From the NCBI GenBank assembly GCA_044221555.1, contig JBGAOY010000033.1, positions 1-41,501 on the forward strand: DNA of 41,501 nucleotides. The letters run 5' to 3'. The notes beneath the pieces are model-generated. The model saw nothing but the letters and a program-made list of their open reading frames with translations, did no database searches and had not been told where the DNA came from. Made by a program: the position numbers and the translations under genes. Source of the DNA: JAEUJM01 sp044221555. Lineage in GTDB: Bacteria > Actinomycetota > Acidimicrobiia > Acidimicrobiales > DATDAH01. Positions 1 to 10,400 of this stretch are shown one piece after another (positions within the stretch are counted from its first letter, which is position 1; each line of letters starts with the position of its first letter).

Positions 1-593
1 GACCCGCCGACCGCGTCCAGCCACCCATCGGCCCGCACCTGACCCTCGAACGACTTCGACGCATGCCAGCGCGCATCCGCCAACTGCCGCTCGGCGCGGT
101 CGTCGGCACCCTCCGGGTCGGCGATGTCGCGCCAGTACACCAACTCCTCGGCGAACCGCTCGAAGCGCAACTCCCGGGCCCTGCCCACCAGCCGCCGCTC
201 CGAATCGGCGAACACCCCCGCCAGATCCGAGGTGTTGCACCCCGCCAACAACTCCACATGCTCCAGGGTGATCTCCCCATCGGCCAACGCCTGTTCGGTG
301 TGGGGCATGGCCCGCAACGCCCGCGCCAGACGCACCCGCCGCTGCGGCACCCCCCTACGCTCCCGCCCCGCGCTCATCAACCACGCCGCCGCCGACCGCG
401 ACCCGTTACCCATCCACTCCTTCGACGCATCGAACGCCCCCGCCGCCTTCAGATCCAACGCGTCGTGCTTGTTGCGCACACGACCCAACGCCACCATCAC
501 CTCACCCAACCCCGGCGCGCCGGCGAGCTCCTCCGCGAGCAACTCGTCGTAGTCGGCCTCGAGGCGGGCCAATCGTTCCAGCAGTCCAGGCAT
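1..593 (-). CDS. DUF222 (13E12-type) HNH endonuclease family protein, 3' end outside window
   Basis: The reading frame runs from an ATG at 593 to the window edge without a stop (197 codons seen). It starts MPGLLERLARLEADYDELLA and continues with the helical, Arg/Ala-rich pattern of DUF222, including a GRVRNKHDALDLKAAG segment and a SAAAWLMSAG segment. This is the N-terminal domain that precedes an HNH nuclease domain in the actinobacterial 13E12/REP13E12 family. The HNH part would lie beyond position 1 and cannot be checked. A GGAG ribosome site sits about 7 bases before the ATG. Upstream is a promoter with a LexA-type box, so induction by DNA damage is likely. The true role of the family is poorly known; DNA cleavage is inferred from the usual HNH domain. 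Confidence 0.85.
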   Translation of the reverse strand, partial: MPGLLERLARLEADYDELLAEELAGAPGLGEVMVALGRVRNKHDALDLKAAGAFDASKEWMGNGSRSAAAWLMSAGRERRGVPQRRVRLARALRAMPHTEQALADGEITLEHVELLAGCNTSDLAGVFADSERRLVGRARELRFERFAEELVYWRDIADPEGADDRAERQLADARWHASKSFEGQVRADGWLDAVGG

Positions 594-718
594 GGCGGGT
601 CTCCAGTTCCACAGACAGGTTCATGTGGTCACTGCAAACCGTTGCCCGTGGGACCTCACCACCGACCCAAACCGGTGATGGCCCTGGCTCTCACACGGCA
701 GCGCGTGTAACGACCCTG

Positions 719-747
719 ACCCTACCCGGCCGAACGCCCGTTCGCAA
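719..747 (-). promoter_or_regulatory. Sigma70-like promoter of the DUF222 gene
   Basis: On the minus strand a -35 hexamer TTGCGA (747-742) and a -10 hexamer TAGGGT (724-719) are separated by exactly 17 bases. Transcription would start near 712 and leave a leader of about 120 bases before the ATG at 593. The hexamers match the TTGnnn/TAnnnT form common in GC-rich actinobacteria. Confidence 0.55.
731..744. promoter_or_regulatory. LexA-type SOS box
   Basis: The palindrome CGAAC-GCCC-GTTCG matches the Gram-positive/mycobacterial SOS box core (CGAAC, four bases, GTTCG). It lies between the -35 and -10 elements, overlapping the last bases of the -35, where bound LexA would block RNA polymerase. 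Members of the 13E12 family are known LexA targets in Mycobacterium tuberculosis, which fits the gene it precedes. Confidence 0.7.
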
Positions 748-1109
748 GTCCATCCACGAGAAATGACCGAAATCTGTCTCGACACAACGAAACCGGCTGA
801 GATGCCGGACGCTGTCTCGACCGGACCCTTCGGCCGGCTGCTCCGACCGCTCCGCCTGCTCGGCGCGCAGGTCGCCAACCGGCTCGTGGCCGGCACGCCG
901 GTGCGCCACCGAGCGAGGCCCGGGCGGGCCGCATCCGGACTCAGCGAGGCGGCGAGGACCCGCGCTTCCCCGAACTGGCGCCCGATCCGGTCGCCCCGGC
1001 AACAGAATCAGGCGCCACGTCGCTCGGGTCCCACCCGCAGGTGGACGGCCTCACCCAAGTTGCGGTCGACGCCGAGCGCCGCAGTGCTGCTGCGACAGGA
1101 CGGCCGAGG

Positions 1110-3335
1110 TCAGCCGGAACCCTCGATGCGCTGCACGTTGTCGACCTCTGAGGTGGTGACCCAGACCACCTCATCGGCCGCGGAGACACCGAAGGGGCCG
1201 TCGTCGGTGTCGATCGTGTCGGTCACCTCGTTGGTGGTGGCATCGATCCGACTCAGCGTGTCGTCGACGGTGTTGGCCACGAAGACGCCGTCGCCCACCG
1301 TGGCCACGCCGGACGGGAACTGGCCGACGTCGATGGTTGCGTCGACGTCGAAGCTGGTCTGATCGATGCGACTGACGGTGGCGTCGGCACGGTTGGTCAC
1401 CCAGATGGCGTCGTCGGTCGCGGCGACGAACTCAGGGTGCTTCCCGACGTCGACCACGTCGGTCACCTCGTTGGTCTCCCGGTCGACGCGCGAGACGGTG
1501 CCGTCGATGAAGTTCGTGACCCACAGCGCGTCGCCGGCGAGCACCATCCCGTTCGGCGCGTTCGTGTCGATCGTGTCGGTGGTGTCGTTCGTGTCGGCGT
1601 CGATCACCGTGACCGAGTCGTCGGCCGGGATCGAGACCCAGACGTCGGTCCCGTCGGCGACCACGTCGAGCGGCCTGCCATCCAGGTCGATGGTGGCGAC
1701 GACGTCGTTGGTGGCGGGATCGATGCGGCTCACGGTCTCGTCGTCACCGTTGGTGACCCAGACCGCATCGTCGGTGGCCGCCACCCCGAACGGGTCGGCG
1801 CCGACGTCGATGGTGGCCACGACGTCGTTGGTGGCGACGTCGATCCGGGTGACGGTGCCATCCGAGCCGTTGGCCACCCACACGTCCTCCTCGGTGGCCG
1901 CGGGCAGCTGGGGGAAGTCGCCGACCGAGATGGTCTCGGCGATCTCGGGCGACACCAGCTCGGGCGGGGGCTCGGTCGTGCTCGTGGTGGTGGGCGGATC
2001 GGCCGAGTCGTCGCCGCGGGTGGCCACGAAGGCCACGAGCCCCACGACGACCACCGCGACCACCACCCCGGCGATCACGGCCAGCACCGTTGCCTGGTTG
2101 CTGCGCTCGGGGGCTGCCGGGGCGAACGGCGGAGGTGGCGCGCCCACCGGCGGGGGCGCAGGCGGCGGCCCGGGAGGCGGCGGCGGCCCGGGAGCGGGCC
2201 GAGGCGGCGGCGGAGGTGGCGGTTGCGGCGCGGGCGGCACCGGTCCGGGCGGTGCGCCGACCGGTTGCGGCGGTGGCGCAACCGGTTGCGCAGGTGCGGT
2301 GGGGTGCGGTGCCGGCACCGGCGGAGGCGCCGGTTGCGGCGCGGGCGGCACCGGTGCGGGCGGTGGCACGGGCGGCGCCGGCGGCGCGGCGGGAGGCAGG
2401 GGGCGCATCTGGACCGTGCCCTCGTCCTCGGAGGGCGGGCTGGGCGAGAGGGCGTCGGGCTCCTCGGGAGGAGCCGGTTGCGAGGCGGTCGTGCGCGAGA
2501 GCCGCAGTTCGGTGACCGGCAATCCGTTGTCGCGCTGGATCTGCTGGAGACTCCGTCCGAACACCTCGGCGCTGGGCGGTCGTTCGGCCGGGTCCTTGGC
2601 CATGGCCGCGGCGAGCAGGTCGGCGAGGGCCGGCGGCACCGAGGCGAGGCGGGGCGCCGGGGTGTGCAGGACCCGGGCCATGGTGACCGCGAAGGGCTCG
2701 TCGGCATCCTTCTCGAACGGTGCGGTGCCGGTGATGAGCGTGGTGATCGTGGAGGACAGGCTGTAGAGGTCGGAGCGCTCGTCCGGCGGTCGTCCCTGCA
2801 GGATCTCGGGTGCGACGTGGTTCACCGTGAACGAGGCGTTGCCCGCCGTCGTTCGGGTCGAGCCCTCGATGGACGCGATCCCGAAGTCACCCAGCTTGAT
2901 CTCGCCGAACGGGCCGACGAGCAGGTTCTCGGGCTTGAGGTCGCGGTGGAGGATGTGGGCCGCGTGGGCCGCGCCCAGGGCCCCGGAGACCTGCACCGCG
3001 GCGGCGACCGCTTCGGGCCACGGCAGCGGGCCTCCGGTGAGTCGGTCGCCGAGCGAGCCGGCGTCGAGGAACTCCATGGCGATGAAGGGCTGGCCGTCGG
3101 GCGTGACGCCGGAATCGTGGAGTGCGACCACGTTCGGGTGCCAGGACAGGCTGCCCATGGCCTGGCACTCCCGCTCGAAGCGCATGCGGGCCCGCTCGTC
3201 GAGCACGTCGACGAGCAGCACCTTGAGCGCGACGATCCGGCCGTGACGATCCTGACGGGCGCGGTACACGATGCCGAAGCCGCCCTTGGCAACCTGAACG
3301 AGATCGGAGTAGCCCTGGATCGTCGGAACAGCCAT
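1110..3335 (-). CDS. Membrane Ser/Thr protein kinase with extracellular seven-bladed beta-propeller
   Basis: This is a PknB-type receptor kinase of 741 residues. The kinase domain covers about residues 8-270: Gly loop AKGGFGIVY (16-24), ATP-binding Lys38, catalytic HRDLKPEN (130-137), DFG (150-152) and APE (175-177), so it should be active. A linker rich in Pro, Ala and Val follows (about 312-408), then one membrane helix (about 413-435). The outer part (about 450-741) has seven repeats of roughly 42 residues of the YVTN/NHL kind (VWVTNG...V.RID..TN.VV.TIDV), which is one closed seven-bladed propeller and probably the sensor. The ATG has a GGGAG site 8 bases upstream and a promoter at 3371-3399. 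The kinase domain is closely related to that of the kinase at 21666-22865. The ligand is unknown. Confidence 0.93.
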   Translation of the reverse strand: MAVPTIQGYSDLVQVAKGGFGIVYRARQDRHGRIVALKVLLVDVLDERARMRFERECQAMGSLSWHPNVVALHDSGVTPDGQPFIAMEFLDAGSLGDRLTGGPLPWPEAVAAAVQVSGALGAAHAAHILHRDLKPENLLVGPFGEIKLGDFGIASIEGSTRTTAGNASFTVNHVAPEILQGRPPDERSDLYSLSSTITTLITGTAPFEKDADEPFAVTMARVLHTPAPRLASVPPALADLLAAAMAKDPAERPPSAEVFGRSLQQIQRDNGLPVTELRLSRTTASQPAPPEEPDALSPSPPSEDEGTVQMRPLPPAAPPAPPVPPPAPVPPAPQPAPPPVPAPHPTAPAQPVAPPPQPVGAPPGPVPPAPQPPPPPPPRPAPGPPPPPGPPPAPPPVGAPPPPFAPAAPERSNQATVLAVIAGVVVAVVVVGLVAFVATRGDDSADPPTTTSTTEPPPELVSPEIAETISVGDFPQLPAATEEDVWVANGSDGTVTRIDVATNDVVATIDVGADPFGVAATDDAVWVTNGDDETVSRIDPATNDVVATIDLDGRPLDVVADGTDVWVSIPADDSVTVIDADTNDTTDTIDTNAPNGMVLAGDALWVTNFIDGTVSRVDRETNEVTDVVDVGKHPEFVAATDDAIWVTNRADATVSRIDQTSFDVDATIDVGQFPSGVATVGDGVFVANTVDDTLSRIDATTNEVTDTIDTDDGPFGVSAADEVVWVTTSEVDNVQRIEGSG

Positions 3336-3370
3336 GCACTGGACTCCCGCGTCGTCTCGAACCCGGGAGG

Positions 3371-3399
3371 AGTCTACGGGGGTTTGGCGATCAGGTCAG
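3371..3399 (-). promoter_or_regulatory. Putative promoter of the propeller kinase gene
   Basis: On the minus strand CTGACC (3399-3394) and TAGACT (3376-3371) are spaced by 17 bases, giving a leader of about 30 bases before the ATG at 3335. The -35 has two mismatches to TTGACA, so this is a candidate only. Confidence 0.45.
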
Positions 3400-3480
3400 C
3401 GGCGGGCTCGTGACGGCCGGCTGACACCGACGGGACTGTCCAGACCGACCCCCTGACCCGGTGACGGTGACCCGCTCTAG

Positions 3481-3789
3481 GCCGGGGCCGCGCCGACGGT
3501 GTACCGCCTGTTCTCCTCGAAGCTCGGGATCCTGCACGCCCTGCTCGACACCTCGATCGGCGGTGACGACCAGCCGATCCCGGTGCCGCAGCGCACCGAG
3601 GTGGCCACGCTCCTCGACGAGCCCGACGCCGTCGCGCTCCTCGCCGGGTTCGTCGCCATCGCGGTCGCCATCAACGTGCGGAGCAACGACCTCTACCAGA
3701 TCCTCTGGAGCGCCTCGGCGTCGGATCCGGCGGCGGCTGAGCTGTTCGCCGACTACCAGCGCCAGCGCCGACGAGCGCCGGATCGATGA
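3481..3789 (+). pseudogene. TetR-family regulator remnant (HTH start and C-terminal end missing)
   Basis: The frame opens directly after a TAG (3478-3480) and reads AGAAPTVYRLFSSKLGILHA, which is the end of a TetR helix-turn-helix (the usual ...VS..TVYR.F.SK..L). About 80 residues of helical ligand-domain-like sequence follow before a stop at 3789. The first two helices of the DNA-binding domain are absent and the total is about 100 residues instead of about 190. There is no plausible start codon or ribosome site; a GTG at 3499 falls inside the recognition helix. It looks like a decayed gene. A short intact regulator is unlikely because the DNA-binding fold is incomplete. Confidence 0.6.
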
Positions 3790-3871
3790 GAAGGGGTGGC
3801 GGCGGTCGTCTCAGTAGCGTCCGCCAGGTGCCTGCGCCCCGTCCGGGGCCATCCGTGAGGGAGACCAGCCC

Positions 3872-4429
3872 ATGAGACCACTCAAGTACGCGATCAACGT
3901 CACCCTCGACGGCTGCTGCGACCACGAGGCCGGGCCCGTCCCGGACGCCGAGTCGCACGCCTACTGGGCCGCCCAGATGGAGCAGGCCGACGCGCTGCTC
4001 CTCGGCCGGGTGACCTACGAGATGATGCAGGAGGCGTGGCGCCGGCCGGCGACGGGCACCTGGCCCGACTGGATCGACGACGAGCTGCTGCCCTTCGCCG
4101 AAGCCATCGACGGCGCCAAGAAGTACGTGGTGTCGAGCACCCTCGACCAGGTCGACTGGAACGCCGAGCTCCTGCAGGGTGACCTGGGTGACGCCGTCCG
4201 AGCCCTGAAGGAGCAGCCCGGCGACCTCCTGCACGTGGGCGGCGTGACCCTCCCCCGGGCCCTGGCCGACCTCGGCCTGATCGACGAGTACGAGTTCCTC
4301 GTGCAGCCCTTCGTGGCCGGCCACGGTCCGCGGCTGCTCGACGGCCTCCGCGAGCACCTCGAGCTCGAGCTGGTCGATCGTCGCGAGTTCCGCTCCGGCG
4401 CCGTGGCCCTCCGCTACCGGGCGGGCTGA
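3872..4429 (+). CDS. Dihydrofolate reductase-like / RibD C-terminal domain protein
   Basis: This 185-residue protein is a complete RibD_C/DHFR-fold domain: start MRPLKYAINVTLDGCCDH, the LLGRVTYEMM motif near residues 47-56, KYVVSSTL, a HVGGVTLPRALADLGLIDEY stretch (substrate/NADPH region) and a C-terminal beta strand. Such stand-alone actinobacterial proteins are NADPH-dependent reductases of unknown substrate and are not true folate enzymes. A GAGGGAGA ribosome site precedes the ATG by about 8 bases. A -10-like TAGCGT lies at 3815-3820, 51 bases upstream. The stop codon is two bases from the stop of the converging RCC1 gene. The cellular role is unknown. Confidence 0.88.
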   Translation: MRPLKYAINVTLDGCCDHEAGPVPDAESHAYWAAQMEQADALLLGRVTYEMMQEAWRRPATGTWPDWIDDELLPFAEAIDGAKKYVVSSTLDQVDWNAELLQGDLGDAVRALKEQPGDLLHVGGVTLPRALADLGLIDEYEFLVQPFVAGHGPRLLDGLREHLELELVDRREFRSGAVALRYRAG

Positions 4430-4431
4430 CC

Positions 4432-7400
4432 TCAGGGCGGGGGCAGGGCGAGCGCGGCGTCGACGGTGACCGTGCCGCCGGCGACGACCGACAGCGGGAC
4501 CGCCCCACCGACGTCGACCGCGTCGTCGTAGAACTCCTGGCGGCGACCCCCGACGGGGTCCGCGACCGTCACCCGGTACGTGCCCGTGGCGAGCCCGTCG
4601 ACGCGGTAGGTGCCGTCAACGGCGGTCACCGCCCCACCCGCTATCCCCGACGGGCCGATCGCGATGACCCACGCCCCCTCGAGGGGATCACCGGATGGGT
4701 CGTCGGTGATGGTGCCGGCAACCGCGCCACGCGTCGACGCCAACGCCGCGTCCGCGGTTCCCGGCGCGGTCACCGACACCGCCGAGCCCAGCTCGGTCGA
4801 CCCGAGATCGTCGAACCACTCCATCTCGTGGCCGCCGGCGCCGTCGAGCACCGCCAACTTGTACTCACCCGGCGCCAGGTCGAGCTCGTAGTGACCCGAC
4901 CCGTCCGCGGTCGCCCCCCGCACCATCCGGTAGTCCGCCGCCCGCAGGGCCACCACCCGCGCCGACGCGATCGGTACGCCGGTCCCCTCCTCGGTCACCG
5001 TCCCCGAGATGACCGCACCGGTCCCCACCGCCACCTGCGGTGGCAGCGCCGCGTCGGCGATCGACGCCTGGCCCGCGGTCACACCCACCATCGTCGCGTC
5101 GGGGACGTTCGGCGAGTCCGGGAAGAACCGGGTCTCGTGGGTACCCGTCGGATCCACGAAGCCGACGAAGTGGCTCCCGGGCACCAGGCCCGTCAACGCC
5201 ACCGCACCTGAGCCGTCACCGTCGACCACCAGCTCCGTCGCCCCCGCGTTCGCGGCCGACCCCGACAGCGCCAGCCCCCACACACCCGCGATCGGATCAC
5301 CCGTCCCCGCCTCGGTCACCGTCGCGGTGATCGACCCCCGCAGCGACACCATCGTCGGGTCCGCCCGCACCACCACCCCCTCGGTCACCGTCACCAACGT
5401 CGGCGCCCCGAAGAACCCCGCCGGGTGCACCCCCGACGGGTCCACCAGGTACAGGAAGTACGTCCCCGGCGCCAGGTCGGCCGCGAACGCACCCGAACCG
5501 TCCGCCACCGCCCCCGCCGCGACCGAGAAGTCCGCCGTCCGCAACACCGCCATCCACACGCCGCCCAACGGAGCCCCCGACCCCACCTCGGTGACCGTCC
5601 CCGCCACGCCTGAGGGTGGCAGCGTGAGATCCACGGGCGCCAACGCCGCCATCTCCCCCGGCTCATCACCCAGGGAGGCGGTCGAGTCCTGACCCAGACG
5701 ACCGTTGCCACCATTGCCCCAGCACTTGACCGACGCATCGTCCAACACCGCGCACGTGTGGGTGAAGCCTGCGTCCACGGCGGTGCCGAGGCGCCCCGCC
5801 CCCAGGTCCACCGGCGCCAACGCCGCCATCTCCCCCGGCTCATCACCCAAGGTGGCGGTCGAGTCCTGACCCAGACGACCGTTCGCGCCGGAGCCCCAGC
5901 ACTTCACCGTGGCGTCGTCCAACAACGCGCACGTGTGCAGGAGGCCTGCCGAGATCGTCACTGCGGTCCGGCCCGCCCCGAGGTCCACGGGCGCCAACGC
6001 CGCCATCTCCCCCGGCTGATCACCCACGTCCGCCGTCGACCCCTGCCCCAACTGCCCACTGGCGTTGTAGCCCCAGCACTTGACCGTGCCGTCGTCCAGC
6101 ACCGCACAGGTGTGCAAGCTTCCGGCCGAGATCGCGGTCGCCGTGCGCCCCGCCCCCAGGTTCACCGGAGCCAACGCCGCCATCTCCCCCGGCTGATCAC
6201 CCAGGTTTGCGGTCGACCCCTGCCCCAACTGCCCGGTCAACGCCGATCCCCAGCACTTCACCGAACCGTCGTCCAACAAAGCACACGTGTGCGACGCACC
6301 CGCCGAGATCGCCGTCGCCGTGCGGCCCGCCCCCAGGTTCACCGGAGCCAACGCCGCCATCTCCCCCCCCTGATCACCCAGATTCGCGGTCGACCCCTGC
6401 CCCAACCGCCCGTCAGTGCCGCGCCCCCAGCACTTCACCGAGCCGTCGTCCAACAACGCGCACGTGTGCACGCTCCCGGCCGAGATCGCCGTCGCCGTGC
6501 GCCCCGCCCCCAGGTTCACCGGAGCCAACGCCGCCATCTCCCCCCCCTGATCACCGAGGTTCGCCGTCGACCCCTGCCCCAGCACCCCGCTCGCGCCGGT
6601 GCCCCAGCACTTCACCGAGCCGTCGTCCAACAACGCGCACGTGTGACCTTCACCGGCCGACACCGCCGTCGCCGTGCGCCCCGCCCCCAGGTTCACCGGC
6701 GCCAACGCCGCCATCTCCCCCGGCTGATCACCCACGTCCGCCGTCGACCCCTGCCCCAACTGCCCGTTGAAGCCGGAACCCCAGCACTTCACGTGCCCCG
6801 TCGGCAGGATCGCACACGAGTGGGTGCCGCCCGCGGTCACCAGCTCCGACGCCGTGGCCGGGCGCACCGCCACCTCGACCTCGTTCGAGGTCACCGGCGT
6901 CGTCACCTCGGCGCTCACCACCGACACCGAGAACCGGTAGACCGGCGCGTCCCCGACCGTGGCGGTGTAGGTGCAGTCCACCGTCTGGTCGGCGCCGATG
7001 GCCAGGACGAAGGGAGCGACCGCGCAGTCCGGCGCGTCGACGCTGGAGATCGTCACGCCCGTCAACGCCACGTTGCCCGTGTTGGTCACGGTCACGTGCA
7101 GGTGGACGGTGTCGCCGGACACCACCGCGGTCTCGTCCGCCGACGCGGCGACCGACAGCGCCGGCACCGGGGTGAGGATCACCGGGCCCACCGACCCCGG
7201 CGTCTCGTTGTCGCCGATGTTGTTCTGGTCGGCGTAGCCCAATCTGCCGTCGGCGCCGAGCCCCCAGCAGCGCACCGTGTCGTCGTCCAACAACGCGCAG
7301 GTGTGGGCGACGCCGGCCGTCACCGACACCGCGGTCCGGCCCGCCCCCAGGTCGACCGGGCCCACCGACCCCGGCGTCTCGTTGTCCCCGATCGTCGTGC

Positions 7401-10400
7401 TGTTCCCGTACCCCAGCCGACCGTTGGAGCCGTCGCCCCAACAGCGCACCGAACCGTCGTCCAGCACCGCGCACGTGTGCTTGTCGCCGCCGGTCACGGC
7501 CACGGCGGTGCGCCCCGCCCCCAGGCTCACCGGGCCCACCGACCCCGGCGTCTCGTCGTCACCGATCGACGTCGTGTTCCCGTACCCCAACTGGCCGCCG
7601 GCACCGGAGCCCCAACAGCGCACCGAACCGTCGTCCAACAACGCGCAGGTGTGCGCGTCACCGGCGGTCACCGACACCGCGGATCGGCCCGCCCCCAGGT
7701 TCACCGGGCCCACCGACCCCGGCACCTCGTCGTCGCCGATGTTGTTGGTGTTGGCATAGCCCAGCCGGCCGTCGGAGCCGAGGCCCCAACAACGCACCGA
7801 ACCGTTGTCCAACAACGCGCAGGTCTGCGCGCCGCCGGCCGCGATCGCGACCGCCGTGCGCCCCGCCCCCAGGTTCACCGGACCGACCGACCCCGGCGAC
7901 TCGTCGTCACCGATCGACGCCGTGTTCCCGTACCCCAACCGGCCGTTGGAGCCGTCGCCCCAACAGCGCACCGAACCGTTGTCCAACAACGCGCACGTGT
8001 GCTTGTCGCCGGCGGTGACGGCCACCGCCGTCCGCCCCGCCCCCAGGTTCACCGGACCCACCGACCCCGGCGTCTCGTCGTCGCCGATCGACGCCGTGTT
8101 CCCGTACCCCAACTCGCCGCTGGCTCCGGAGCCCCAACAGCGCACCGAGCCATCGTCCAAGACGGCGCACGAATGGGCGCTGCCGGCGGTCACCGCCAAC
8201 GCGGTCCGCCCCGCCCCCACGTCGACCGGGCCCACCGCCGCCGGCGTCTCGTCGTCGCCGATCGACGCCGTGTTCGCGTAGCCCAACCGGCCGTCGGCGC
8301 CGAGGCCCCAACACCGCACCGAACCGGCGCCCGAGATCGCGCACGTGTGGGCGTCGCCCGCGACCACCGCCCTCCGCCCCGCCCCCAGGCGCACCGGGCC
8401 CACCGATCCCGGCGACTCGTCGTCCCCGATGCTGTTCTGGTTGGCGTACCCCAGCCGGCCGAACAGACCGAGGCCCCAGCAACGCACCGTGCCGTTGACC
8501 AACAACGCGCAGGTGTGCGCGCCGCCGGCCGTCACCGACACCGAGTAGTCGCCCAGGTCCACCGTGCCTCCGGACGCAGCGATCTCGTCGTCGCCGATGT
8601 CGTTCTGGTTCCCGTTGCCCAACCGGCCGGCGGCACCACTGCCCCAGCAACGAATGAAGCGGTCGGCCTTGATCGCGCACGTGTGGAAGTCGCCGGCAGC
8701 GATGGCCAGGTTCGTGCCCCCGACCACCACGGGGTTCACCGACCCGGGGGTCTCGTCGTCCCCGATGTTGTTGGTGTTCCCGTACCCCAGCTGTCCGAAC
8801 TGGCCGCTCCCCCAGCAACGCACCGTGGCGTTGTCCAACAAGGCGCACGTGTGCGCGCCGCCCGCGGTCACCGACACCGCCGTCCGCCCCGCCCCCAGGT
8901 CCACCGGGCCCACCGACCCCGGCACCTCGTCGTCGCCGACGTTGTTCGTGTTGCCGTAGCCCAACCGGCCGTCGGCGCCGAGCCCCCAACAACGCACCGA
9001 GCCGTCGTCCAACAACGCGCACGTGTGCGCGCCGCCCGCGGTCACCGACACCGCCGTCCGCCCCGCCCCCAGGTCGACCGGGCCCACCGTGCCCGGCTTC
9101 TCGTCGTCGCCGATCGACGTCGTGTTGGCGTAGCCCAACCGGCCGTCGGCGCCGAGCCCCCAACAGCGCACCGTGCCGTCGTCCAACAACGCGCACGTGT
9201 GCGCGCCGCCGGCCGTCACCGACACCGCCCTCCGGCCCGCTCCCAGTTGCACGGGGCCGACCGACCCCGGCACCTCGTTGTCGCCGATGTTGTTCTGGTT
9301 GTCGTACCCCAGCCGCCCGTCGCTACCGAGACCCCAGCACCGCACCGAGCCGTCGTCCAACAACGCGCACGCGTGCGCATCGCCGGCGGTCACCGACACC
9401 GCCGTCCGCCCGGCGCCCACGTTCACCGGGCCCACCAGCCCCGGCACCTCGTTGTCGCCGATGTTGTTGGTGTTGGCGTAGCCCAGCCGGCCGCTGGCAC
9501 CGGAGCCCCAGCACCGCACCGAGCCGTCTTCGACCACGGCGCACGTGTGGGCGCCACCGGCGGCGATCTGGGTCAGCGGCGTCACCGCGACCACGACCTG
9601 GTTCGAGTCCACCGGTGCGGTCTGGGCGCTGTCGGCGGTCGCCACGTTCGTGTACCTGCCGAGATCGGCCGACGTCGCGGTGTACGAGCAGTTGACGCTG
9701 CGCTCTTCGCCAACGGCCAGATCTGGCACCGGCCCGTTGCAACCGGGGGCGTTGAGGTCGGCGACGGTGACGCCGGTCAACGTGGCGCTCCCGGTGTTGG
9801 CCACCGTGATGGAGAAGGTGATGGGGTCGCCGACCCGGGCCGTGACCCGGTCGGCGGTCTGCGTGACCGCGAGCGACGGGGTGAGCAGCAGCACCGGCGT
9901 CAGCCCCGCCACCTCCCCGACCTGGTCGCCCAGATCGGCGACCGAGCCCTGACCCAACCGCCCGTCAGTGCCGCGCCCCCAGCACTTGACCGACGCGTCG
10001 TCCAACACGGCACACGACTGGAACTCGCCGGTCGTGATGGCGTCGGCGGTACGCCCGGCACCGAGATCCACGGGCGCCAACGCGGCCATCTCCCCGGCTG
10101 CGTCACCCAGGGTCGCGACCGAGCCCTGACCCAGCCGGCCGAAGCCGCCGGCACCCCAGCACTTCACCGAGGCGTCGTCCAACGATGCGCACGTGTGCGC
10201 CCCGCCCGCCGAGATGGCCGTCGCCGTGCGCCCCGCCCCCAGGTTCACCGGTGCCAACGCCGCCATCTCGCCCGCCGCATCACCCAGGTTGGCCACCGAG
10301 TCCTGGCCCAACCGGCCGGAACCGCCGGCACCCCAGCACTTCACCGACCCGTCGTCCAACAACGCGCAGGAGTGCTCGGTGCCGGCCGAGATCGCCGTGG

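Larger units (their letters stand above)
594..1109. other. Gap between DUF222 gene and kinase gene
   Basis: This 516-base stretch holds the promoter and LexA-type box of the DUF222 gene (719-747). Short open frames occur on both strands, but their translations are Arg/Pro/Ser-rich and show no family motif, so I call no gene in the remainder. Confidence 0.6.

Noticed and set aside
1366..3413. Long plus-strand frames opposite the kinase gene (Gly- or Arg-rich)
   Set aside because: They are the antisense of the Pro-rich linker and propeller; no start signals or family motifs.
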